Positions 46,395 through 57,827 of a DNA stretch of 64,000 nucleotides are shown here, in pieces; the stretch's first letter is position 1; each line of letters begins with the position of its first letter. The DNA is taken from contig OZ004595.1 of assembly GCA_963924555.1 (NCBI GenBank), forward strand, positions 5,202,599-5,266,598, in the 5' to 3' direction. The translations under genes and the position numbers were made by a program. This DNA comes from Crambe crambe (taxonomy: Eukaryota > Porifera > Demospongiae > Poecilosclerida > Crambeidae). Below the pieces are notes generated by a model that made no database searches, was not told the origin of the DNA, and was given only the letters and a program-made list of their open reading frames with translations.

Positions 46395-49300
46395 CTAGAC
46401 ATACTGAAATAGTGAGATTTTTCTGAGTTTCTGGGACAACTGATCATAAGTGGAGGAGGCCCCTTCCTTGGAGGTCCACTTCTTCAACATGGAGAGGGCT
46501 TGGACTTGTTGGGATTGCCCCTCCCCCTCTGTCTTCACCTTGTCAATCTCTTCACTGGTCAGGGAGAGGAGGGAGGCCAGGAATGGCCATTTGGGTCCGA
46601 CCACTTCAGCAAACAACTCCAGGAAGTCATCATCTGGTGTGGAATCACATCTGTTAGGGTCAAGTAGCTTCTTCTGGAGCTCAATATGAACACCTGCAAA
46701 GAGAGCAGTACATAGTACCTATGTAGCCAAATCTTCACATACATTCTATTTAGCTCACAAGTAGCATGCAGCCTTTGAGCATGAGGAGGTGGTTATTGTT
46801 CTATACTCAACTGGAATGTTGGAGGTGACTAGTTCCCCCATTAGTTAAGTGCAGCTGTCAATCTAAATCTAATATTATGTAACTAGGTTATTATTCACTT
46901 ACTGTGTTCTTTCTCAATCTCATTTACAGTGGCTTTTTTGCCTATCTCCTTCAGTGCTTCTACGAGATGCCACCAGCATGGAGGGTCCAGGGAGGAGCTC
47001 ATCCAAGCCCTCACCACTTCCCTTGTTCTCCGATCTGCATCACTAGGGTGGTTTAATTCTATGGCCTCAAGAACTCCTTGGGGGATTTTGAGGTGGAGAC
47101 CAAGGTCAAATAGAGGTTTAACTATGTCTTTAAGATAATGGAGGACTGAGCCAAAATCAATAGGAAACAAGTTGTCCCAATGAGTGAGTTTACGCATGCA
47201 TGTCAGCTTTGAACGCTCCATGTACTTTTTCCCTGAAACGCTGAGAACCACCTCCCTATCCTTTGGAGATATAAGTGCCATTTCTACATCTTTCATGGGA
47301 AATAAATGATCTTTATCAAGGTTATATGATTGATGAATCACATCTAAAAGATAAAACTCAGGTTTGATGGAGTGGCAGAACTCTGCCTTTGCCTCCATCA
47401 CACAACAGATTATATCATTAAAGACACTAATACAAATCTCTGTTCTATCCTTAACACTCTTAGTGATGACAACAACTCCCTTACTGTCATCAACCAATTC
47501 AACCATACACTCCACCCCCTTCTCACTCAACCAGTGCACCCCAGTCTTCCACATGGTGCAAAACCTCCCAATATGCTCATTACAGCGAATAAATGCTTGA
47601 TGTTGTCTATCAGGATGGGAGAGGGCAAATCTGAAAACCATTCTGAGGAGAAGGACATGAAGGAAACGTGGGGGGAAGTAGTCATTAGGATCAGTGCATG
47701 AAGCAAACCAACCAATGCTGTAACTATTATCGGGAGGAGTTCTCCATGACACCTCACTCTTGTCTCCTAAAATGAGAGCTGGAAAGAACAGAAGAGATTG
47801 GGACCCAAGTGAAGAGTGTGATACGGAAGAGAAAACTACCACATCTCTTTGTTTAATTTCTTGGCAGTACTGAAGTCGAATAAGGACTTCCTTTGTGCAA
47901 TATTCAGGCAAGATTTTTAGTAGAAGATTTTCTGGAATAACTCCAATATCAAGTGATAATACACTTTCAAGTTTGCACATATCCTTTAACCTTTGAACTC
48001 CATATGAAGAAAATAAATCTTTGTGTACTATGTTGGTAAGTTTTGAAATGTTCAATACTATGTGAGGGTTACTCTCATCAGCTTTCTCTCCCACTAATAA
48101 TAAAATGCCCACTTCATGGAGTTCATGCAGATAGGGTATGAGTGTTTCAGTTTTGTTTGGTAACTGTACCCCAGTGTCCTCTATGTGGGACACTATGGTC
48201 TCTACAGAACAAGCAACGACATTGTTAAAATCCTTTTCCAGCAACCCTAAAAGTATGCTTGCTTCAATTGTTAGTTTGTAACGCTCAGATTTGCTGATCA
48301 TGCTTGTGATTTTTTTCTGGAGTCTACCTATTTCTTTAGATCCAGGTTTGCGGCAGTCAAATGTAAAATACCCCATATACTGAACAAGTGTATGTGATTC
48401 AGAAATATCCTTGTGGAATTGTGCAAATCTTTCTCTGCATTTCTTTACCACTTCTTTAGTAACTGAATCAGAGTGGCTACCAACTGCAATGAGGAAAGGC
48501 TTTTCACTGAATTTCTGGTGTTGTATGAATGAAAACCAATAGTGCAGCAATTTCTCTGTGGTCATCACATCCTTCCTTAAATCAGCTACAACAATGAATA
48601 TGTTGTCACCTTTTCTTGAGGAAGCAAGATTCTCAAGGATGGCAGCATGTGAGGAGTAGTACTCAGGGTCTCCAGCAAAGTCATAGAACATGACTCTCCC
48701 ATAGTGTTTACTGACATGGATACTGGGGATTATACCGGCAGTGTGGGGAGGCACTACAGCTTCAGACACTTTCCGTAGAAAATCAAAGAAACCCTCTCTT
48801 CTAAGGGACTCTATGAGAGTGCTCTTCCCTGCACCAGGGTTACCAATGACAAATACCCTAGTCATGTGTTGTGCACCCGAATACTTCTTTTTAGCATGTT
48901 TTTGCATGATGCCATAATTGACCAGTATTTTATCTTGGTTTTGTTTTATATATTGGTCTAATACTAATCTTGCATCACCAGTTGCTAGGTCAATAGGAGT
49001 CTTTCCAGAAGCATTCCTTATCAGGATAGGAGCATCATGCTGTAAAAGAGTCTTAATACATTCACTATGGCCATGTACTGAAGAGATATGAAGAGGAGTG
49101 TTACCATCCTCATCAACAATCAAGGGAGACATGAATTTACAAAGTGTCTTTGTGAGATTAAAGTGTCCATTATGACATGCTGAGTGTAGCGATGAGTAGC
49201 CATTACCACCTCTGACATTAATATCACAACCAAACTTATCAATTAGAAATGATGTTATCTTTTCATCCCCACTCAATGCTGCTACATGAAGTGGCATGTT

Positions 49301-52300
49301 ATTTTCATCATCCCTAGCATTGATATCAGCATTGTAGTCACATATAAGAGACTGAACTAAACTAATATTTCCTCCTCTACATGCTTCGTGTAGCAAGGAT
49401 CTCCCTAAACCACCTCTGACATTAATATCACAACAACTAATATCATTGATTAGAGATAATACAACCTCTTCCTTCCCATTCAAGCATGCTACATGGAGTG
49501 GTGTGTTATTGTTATCATCCCTAACATTGGCATCAGCATGGTAGTCATGTATCAGGGATTGAACTAAAATAAGATTACCTCTTTCACATGCTCTATGTAG
49601 GATGAATGTACCACTAACATTAATATCACAATCAAACTCATTAATCAGGGACAATGCAACTTCTTTTTCCCCATAAATTATTGCTACATGGAGTGGTGTG
49701 TGTTTTTCATCATCCCTAGCATTGACATCAGCATTGTGGTTATTTATTAATGATCGAACTAAACTGACATTACTTCCTATGCTTGCTTGATGGAGTAAAG
49801 ATCTACCTGAAGAACCCCTGATATTAATATCACAACCAAACTCATTTACTAGAGAAAATACAAGCTGTTCATTCCCATTTAATGCTGCCACATGGAGTGG
49901 TGTGTTATTATAATCATCCATGACATTAATATCAGCATTGTAGTCTGTTATTAAAGATCGAACCAAATTAAAATCACCTTTTTCACATGCTCTGTGTAGC
50001 AAGGATTTACCAATAACACCTTTATCATTAATATCACAACCAAATTCATTGATCAGACATAAAATAACCTCTTTATTCCCATTTAATACAGCCAAATTGA
50101 GTGGTGTGTCATCATAATCATCCATAGCATTAATATCAGAATTATGAGCAAGTATTAGGAGTCGAACTAAAAAAGAATCACCTAGTTCACATGCTTGATG
50201 TAGCAAAGTTCTACCTGAAGCACCTCTGACATTAATATCACAACCATGCTCATTTATTAAATACAATGTAACCTTTTTTTCCCCATATAATACTGCCACA
50301 TGTAGTGCTGTATCATTATTATCATCCCTAGCATTAATATCAGCATTATGGTCACATATCAGGGATTTAACTAGACTGACATTACCTCCTTTACATGCTA
50401 GATGTAGCAGAGATCTTCCTAAGTAATTCCTGACATTAATATCACAACCAAAATCATTAATTAGAGACAATGCAACCTCTTCCTTTCCACGTGATACTGC
50501 CATATGGAGTGGTGTATTATTGCAAGCATCCCTAATATTGATATCAGCATTATACTCACGAATTAGGGATTGAACTAGACTAAGATCACCACTTGCACAT
50601 GCTTTATGCAATAAAGAAATACCTAGTCGATTACACTGATTAATATCACACCTATGCTCATCAATCAGATACAATGCAACTTCTTTTTGCCCGTTCAAAG
50701 CAGCCACATGTATAAGTGTGTTATCTTTATCATCCCTAGCACTGATATCAGCACTGTGGTCATTTATTAATGATTGAACTAAACTGACATTACCTCCTAT
50801 GCATGCTTGATGGAGCAAAGATCTACCTGAAGAACCCCTGATATTAATACCACAACCAAACTCATTTATCAAAGACGATACAACCTCTTTTTGCCCATTC
50901 AAAGCAGCCACATGTACAGGTGTGTTACCTTCATCATCCCTAGCACTAGAATTGTGGTCATTTATTAATGATTGGATTAAACTGACATTACCTCCTATGC
51001 ATGCTTGATGGAGCAAAGATCTACCTGAAGAACCCCTGACATTAATATCACAACCAAACTCATTTATCAGAGACAATGCAACCTCTTTTTGCCCATTCAA
51101 AGCAGCCACATGTACAGGTGTGTTATCTTCATCGTCCTTATCACTGATATCAGCATTTTGGTCATTTATTAATGATTGGACTAAACTGACATTACCTCCT
51201 ATGCATGCTTGATGGAGCAAAGATCTACCTGAAGAACCCCTGACATTAATATCACAACCAAACTCATTTATCAGAGACAATGCAACCTCTTTTTGCCCAT
51301 TCAAAGCAGCCACATGTACAGGTGTGTTACCTTCATCATCCCTAGCACTAGAATTGTGGTCATTTATTAATGATTGGACTAAACTGACATTACCTCCTAT
51401 GCATGCTTGATGGAGCAAGGATCTACCTGATGAACCCCTGACATTAATATCACAACCAAACTCATTTATCAGAGACAATGCAACCTCTTTTTGCCCATTC
51501 AAAGCAGCCACATGTACAGGTGTATTATCTTCATCATCCCTAACATTGATATCAGCATTGTGGTCATTTATTAATGATTGAACTAAACTGACATTACCTC
51601 CTATGCATGCTTGATGGAGCAAAGATCTACCTGAAGAACCCCTGACATTAATATCACAACCAAACTCATTTATCAGAGACAATGCAACCTCTTTTTGCCC
51701 ATTCAAAGCAGCCACATGTACAGGTGTGTTATCTTCATCGTCCTTATCACTGATATCAGCATTGTGGTCATTTATTAATGATTGGACTAAACTGACATTA
51801 CCTCCTATGCATGCTTGATGGAGCAAAGATCTACCTGAAGAACCCCTGACATTAATATCACAACCAAACTCACTTATCAGAGACAATGCAACCTCTTTTT
51901 GCCCATTCAAAGCAGCCACATGTACAGGTGTGTTACCTTCATCATCCCTAGCACTAGAATTGTGGTCATTTATTAATGATTGGACTAAACTGACATTACC
52001 TCCTATGCATGCTTGATGGAGCAAAGATCTACCTGATGAACCCCTGACATTAATATCACAACCAAACTCATTTATCAGAGACAATGCAACCTCTTTTTGC
52101 CCATTCAAAGCAGCCACATGTACAGGTGTGTTATCTTCATCGTCCTTATCACTGATATCAGCATTTTGGTCATTTATTAATGATTGGACTAAACTGACAT
52201 TACCTCCTATGCATGCTTGATGGAGCAAAGATCTACCTGAAGAACCTCTGACATTGATATCACAACCAAACTCATTTATCAGAGACAATACAACCTCTTT

Positions 52301-53032
52301 TTGCCCATTCAAAGCAGCCACATGCACAGGTGTGTTATCTTCATCATCCCTAGCACTGATATCAGCATTGTGGTCATTTATTATTGATTGAACTAAACTG
52401 ACATTACCTCCTATGCATGCTTGATGGAGTAAAGATCTACCTGAAGAACCTCTGACATTAATATCACAACGAAACACAATTATCAGAGACAATGCAACCA
52501 CTTTTTGCCCATTCAAAGCAGCCACATGTACAGGTGTGATATCTATATTATAGCCAAACTCATTAAAGAGACAAAATGCAACATCTTCTTTTCCTTGATG
52601 TGCTGCCACATGGAGTGGTGTGCTGCCAACAGGCAGGTTGTCATGTATCAGTGTTTGTACTAAACTAGCACTGCCTCCAATACATGCATAATAAAGAACC
52701 TTTCTATTGATAGTTTCATTTAAATCTAAAGGACAATCATATTCAGTCACTAGACTGACTGCAACATCTTTCTGTCCATACAAACATGCAGTCATTAGTG
52801 GTATGCAACCATTCTTATCCTTAATAACCATATTGGCTTTGAAATTAGATATTAGCCATCTTACCATATCTAAGTGACCTGCAGCACAAGCATAATGCAG
52901 TGGAGTCTGCCCATTGGAATCAGTGCAGTCTATATTATCATACTTGCCACTTCCCAACAACCTTCTGACCTTGTTCATGTCACCTGACTTGACAGCCATA
53001 TGGAGGGCAGTCGAAGTAGTAGAGGAGGCCAT
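46395..53032 (-). CDS. Ankyrin-ROC-COR-Death-Death protein, 2 exons, 2142 aa
   Basis: Exon 1 is 46903-53032 and exon 2 is 46395-46693, joined in phase 1. The start is MASSTTSTALHMAVKSG, matching the paralogue start; a longer in-frame start 16 codons upstream is less likely. About 40 ankyrin repeats fill residues 1-1360. A ROC (Ras-of-complex) GTPase-like domain follows, with P-loop VIGNPGAGKSTL near residue 1395, a switch-like FYDFAGDPEYYSSH and VGSHSDSV in the base-recognition place. A COR-like region comes next (LPYLHELHEVGILLLVGEK). Residues about 1975-2040 form a Death domain (LHLKIPQGVLEAIELNHPSD), and exon 2 encodes a second one (WPFLASLLSLTSEEIDKVKT). The nearest known architecture is DAPK1 without the kinase. 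A role in Death-fold signalling is inferred. The middle ankyrins are almost identical 67-residue pairs. Confidence 0.88.
50700..52530. repeat. Near-identical 195-204-bp ankyrin-pair tandem array
   Basis: Nine successive units (starting about 50881, 51081, 51284, 51481, 51686, 51889, 52089, 52292 and 52497, each at CAACCTCTTTTTGCCC or a variant) encode two ankyrin repeats each (NTPVHVAALNGQKEVALSLI and SGRSLLHQACIGGNVSLVQS). Two linker types, NADISDKDDEDN and NSSARDDEGN, recur in an interleaved order. Confidence 0.92.
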
Positions 53033-53658
53033 TATTTTTTTGCAAAGAAAGAGCCAGTAGTAGAGAACTTGCCTTCCCAAAGTTAGTTGTTGAATAATGC
53101 AGGGGGGTGGAAAGGTGTTACCATAGTGATTATCAAATTCATAGTGTATAGCTGGCTAGTCACATGATCAAAAGAAATGCATCATCATGTATAATTATGA
53201 ATATTTTTCAATGTAGCTACATATCTCATACTGTTTATTACAGCAAACATAGACTGGCAGAAATATGCTAGGCCTGGGAATGAAGCTACAGGGTCATTAT
53301 ATACTTTCAGTGATCATATACGTAGGAAAGGCTCCACAGGGGGGACAAGGGTGTGATCCCCAAGGTTCCCAACTTTAGTAGCTCTATAATAATAATTCTA
53401 TAATAATAATAATAACCCAAAATCTCCTTAAGAATGCACCAAATTTGAAATACATATGCTCACGATACTAACTTTTGTCGAAGCTGAATATACTAGGTAG
53501 AATCACCGTATGAAACAGGGTTGCCAGACATTCTAACTACCAGCACATAACAGAACTATAACAAACCAAAACAGGTTTAGGGAGATCAAATCGAAACTTT
53601 TGTATAACTTGTACACTTTGAATGAAATCACATGATCAAGGGAAAATGCAGAGCCACC

Positions 53659-53977
53659 AGGGGCGGATCTAGCCCTTGAAATTGACAGTCTAAATCACTT
53701 CCGCGCGGGGAAATTTATCTGACCACGCCCACACATTTGCTCAGCCACGCCCATTTCGAAGTTGATTGATGAAGAATTCTGATGGCCCAGCTATCTAAAG
53801 CTTCATAACATTCAGCTGTAGTCAGTAGCCTGTAGCTAGCTGCTAGCAATAGGCTGAAACCTAATCAAATGCGGAGTGTAAAATCAGTCTGTGCACGCGC
53901 TGACGATCTTTACCTAATATCAAAAATATTGACCGTCTTCTGGAACACGGAAGAAGACTGGCTAAATCCGCCCCTGG
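53659..53977. mobile_element. MITE with CAGGGGCGGAT ends
   Basis: Ends CAGGGGCGGATCTAGCC and GGCTAAATCCGCCCCTG are inverted with one mismatch, flanked by GCCACC. Paralogous unoccupied sites occur at 55888 (AAAGCCACCAATAGG) and 43566 (CAAGCCACCAAAGG), which prove insertion. No coding capacity. Confidence 0.85.
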
Positions 53978-54631
53978 CCACCAAAAGAAAAGTTAACTGG
54001 TGTTACATGCAGGCACAAATTAAATATAAGTATGGGGTCTTTAAAAATCTTTCTGAGTGAAGAAATAGCTATGAACAAGGCCCAAAGGAAAGAGTAAATA
54101 GGTAGAGGATTGGTATGTGTAGGGAGTTGGAAGATAACAAGGAAGTGGGAATGATGGTAAACACAAATTTGAGGTTGATAATCTACCACAATACATAAAC
54201 AAACTCTAAAGGAAGTACACAAAGAAAGAAGTGGATGCAATAGGAAGTAAAAAGTAGGATATGGAGCATTCCACTAAGGTGTTAAGGCATACTTAGTGTT
54301 ATTATCCCTTAGATAATTAGAGATTACTTAGCTACACGACACCTTAGATAATCATGCAATAATCTAAGGTGTTATTTTTACTGTCATAATAATGATTATG
54401 GGAAGACTCTACAGAAATAATTAAGATACTATCTTAATTCTTATATTATTCTTATGTGCCACTAGTCAACAGTGACTTATGTACGTAACTACAAAAAAAA
54501 ATATTTTGGATCTTTTGGATTTTCAGCACACTGATAACTAGTGGTGTTTAAACTGGCTGTGCCTGTCTATGAAAAAGGTGTGCTATAGCTAATAATGCCA
54601 TAGTTGCCGGTTAAGTGTGATACCGTACTCG

Positions 54632-54994
54632 CGCGCGTTATTAGGCGTATGCGCTTATATATATCTCCACAGGAAGCAAACCACCGCTTAACAGCGAGTA
54701 TGCGCCTAACGGCGAGATGGATAATTTAATTTAGGTGGGCATTAATTAGAATATCGCGTGAAGCGAGCGTGAAGAACCAGCAGTAAGTGGCAGTTCTGTG
54801 CAGAAACACAGTTTTAAGTGAGGTAAGCTTAGCAAAGAGTTGCTAAACCAGTAAGAGAACACAAATAAGCCAGAAGAAGCAGAAATAGAGCTTATAAGTA
54901 AGGAGCGCTTAACAAAGGGTAGTTAGTGCAGCAAGAAAACCAGCGCCTAACAACGAATGTGCGCTTATTAGCGAGATGCGCCTAATAACGCGCG
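54632..54994. mobile_element. 363-bp inverted-repeat element, CGCGCGTTATTAGGCG ends
   Basis: CGCGCGTTATTAGGCG (54632-54647) is repeated in inverted form at 54979-54994. Internal variants such as ATGCGCCTAACGGCGAGATG (54700) and CGCCTAACAACGAATGTGCG (54945) make a subterminal array. It is noncoding and notably CpG-rich for this AT-rich region. Confidence 0.7.
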
Positions 54995-55100
54995 ATTACA
55001 AATTACCTAGAGCTAGCTATGTAGGTAGCTATAGGGTGTAGTTCTTGGATAGATATCACAATATTATATTCTTCCTTCTCTGCTTCAAGTACCCCGCAAA

Positions 55101-57827
55101 TCATTATGAGCACCTATAAAACAATAATTATGTGACGTCCAAATGTTATCTTTGTTATGATTATGCAGTACCATAGTAACTGTCTGAAAATGGATGAACA
55201 CAGCTTCACACTAGACATCATCAGTTTGGACCATGTCGACTCGAGTAGCTCCCTGTTAATAATCACATACATAGCTAAACTGCTGGTCATAATGGAGGCA
55301 AAGTTAGGGTACTTGTTATAGGAAGGTTATGTCTGGTAGCAGCCATTAGACATCATCACTGTTATCAGAAGAAATATGTCATCCTTCCAATGAGAATATT
55401 AACAGCAACACTATCAGTATGAATCACAATACACCACACTCAAGTATTGGTGGAGCATCAGGACCCTTACCATCGGGACTCTGATGAAATACCAATCAAT
55501 AGTGAAGTACTTACTGATGAAATTCATACATAAAACTCTTCTTGAAAACTATATAGCTAACAGGTTTAGCTGGCTGAAGACAGCTGGATTGAAGCATTAG
55601 TTGTAGCTGGTTGAAGCATTAATTAGAAAATTAACTGTAGCCGGCTGAAGCATTAGTTGGAAAATAAACTGTTGTGAATTGGTGAAGCATAGCTGGCCAT
55701 GGATAAAATCAGTCCTCAAAACACATTCATTTGGCATCCTCTGATTGAATGTCAGAGTATTGATTTGAAACAAACACAATATTTATAATACATATCACAT
55801 GATAGTTTGACAATAGTAGGGGAAAACCAAATCTATAATATTGAAACTTGTGCATAACTTGTACAAATAAATCACATGATCAAAAGAATGCAAAGCCACC
55901 AATAGGAAAGTTAACTGTTGTTATAAAGTATGTAGGCACAAATTAAACATAGTAAGTATTGGGTCTTGAATACAAGTTGTGGTAACCAAAGTGCACGCTA
56001 GCTAGCAATACAACTTTAGACTGAACTCAACAATGACACACACAACACTATGATTACAGCTTAGAATTACGTCAGGAAGTGACACAAAAAATAACTACAA
56101 ATGCTTGCATGCTTTAATTAGAACAAGTTTAATATTAGTCAGTCAATGGATGAACACAGTTTCATAGATCTTTAACAAGATATCAGCGTTGAACATGTCC
56201 AGCTTTTATACACTTGTAGCTCCCTGTTGATAATCACATTCAATCATTATCCAAACCCTTAAAAATAACTAGTAACATACATAGGTACTGAGAGATGGTC
56301 ATAATGGAGTGGGGGACTGGATGCTTCCTCTTCTTACTGTTAGGAAGGTTATGTCTGGTAGCAGCCATTTGACATCATCATCATCACTGCTATCAGAAGA
56401 AATATGTCGTCCTTCCAATGAGAATGTTAACAGCAACCAATGGGAAGACCTGTCAGTATGAACAACAATACATAATACTCAATATTGATGGATCAGGCAC
56501 ATACTTACCATCAGGACTCTTCTACCAAAGTTGGAACACCAGCTGAAACTATTTTTAACTGATGGAAGCTATGGCTGGCAGGATGAAATACACTGACTGT
56601 AGTTGGATGGCTGGACAGTTTCATAGCTGAAGTATTATAGTCGATAGATTGAAGTATTAATTAGAAGATTAACTGTAGCCGGTTATAACTGTAGCCAATT
56701 AATTAGAATATTAACTGTAGCCGGTTGATTGAAGCAAAGATTAAATGTAGCCGGTTAATTAGAAGATTAACTGTAGCTGGTTAATTAGAAGATTAACTGT
56801 AGCCAGTTGATTGAAGCGAAGATTAACTTTTTGGAGCATTAATTGGAAGATTAACTGTGGCCAGTTGGTTGAAGCGAAGATTAACTGTAGATTAACTGTA
56901 GCCAGTTGGTTGAAGTGAAGATTAACTTTAGCTGATCGGTTGGAGCATTAATTGGAAGATTAAATGTAGGTTAGTTGGAGCATTAATTAGAAGATTAACT
57001 GTAGCCGGTTAATTAAACACAATATTGAGTTTTTTGGGACAGTCAGTCACATGACTACACCTACATGATAACAATGCACATAATGAGTCTACAATACATT
57101 ATACAACACATCATGACTTACCTTGGCCAGGTCAGATGTCAAGTAGAAAGATGCTGTAATGATTATTGTACAGGATAAAAGCTGAGGAGACAGCTGGTTA
57201 AATGCTGACTAGACTGTTTAATTGTAATTAAAGTATATACAACTGAATAAGGAGATGATACACATTTAGGAATGGGATGGGGAAAATGCTGAGAGCAAAA
57301 GATTGAGACGATACAAGTAAAGGAGGATGACAAGCACAAGAAAGAAGCCATATCAGGTGCACATTTATGAATCAAATAAGAATTGGTACATAGAGCAGAT
57401 GACAAATAATGGTGTCATACAGGAGTGTAAAAGAGATACATAGTGATAAAGAAGAGCTTGAGAAAAGAGATCAATAAACTAAGAGAGATAGCATTCCAAA
57501 TGAGAGAGAGAGAGTTGGCAGAAATGATGTCATACTGGTAGGAGTGTATAAGAAAATAAAAGAGAGAGAGAGAGTGAAGAGATAGCTATGAACAAGGTCT
57601 AAAGGAAAGAGTAAGTAGGTAGAGGATTGGTATGTGTAGGGAGTTGGAAGATAACAAGGAAGTGGGAATGATGGTAAACACAAATTTGAGGTTGATAATC
57701 TACCACAATACATAAACAAACTCTAAAGGAAGTAAACATAGAAAGAAGTGGATGCAATAGGAAGTAAAAAATAAATCACAAATAGATAATAATATACTGC
57801 AAAATATCAGACATCACCTCCTATTAG
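55101..57827. other. Spacer of the second duplication, distal copy
   Basis: No gene supported. It is colinear with 43700-46394, with the same minisatellite family at 55560-55690 and 56630-57020. The segment 57590-57780 is the third copy of the AACAAGGT.AAAGGAAAGAG block next to each ROCO 3' end. Confidence 0.6.

Larger units (their letters stand above)
53081..55100. other. Spacer between the two ROCO genes, proximal part
   Basis: No gene is supported. It contains a partial third copy of the spacer family (53570-53658 and 53972-54260), a MITE (53659-53977), and a second inverted-repeat element (54632-54994). Confidence 0.55.

Noticed and set aside
47364-47701. Plus-strand frames opposite the ROCO gene
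   Set aside because: Antisense shadows, present equally in the paralogue at 58797-59134.
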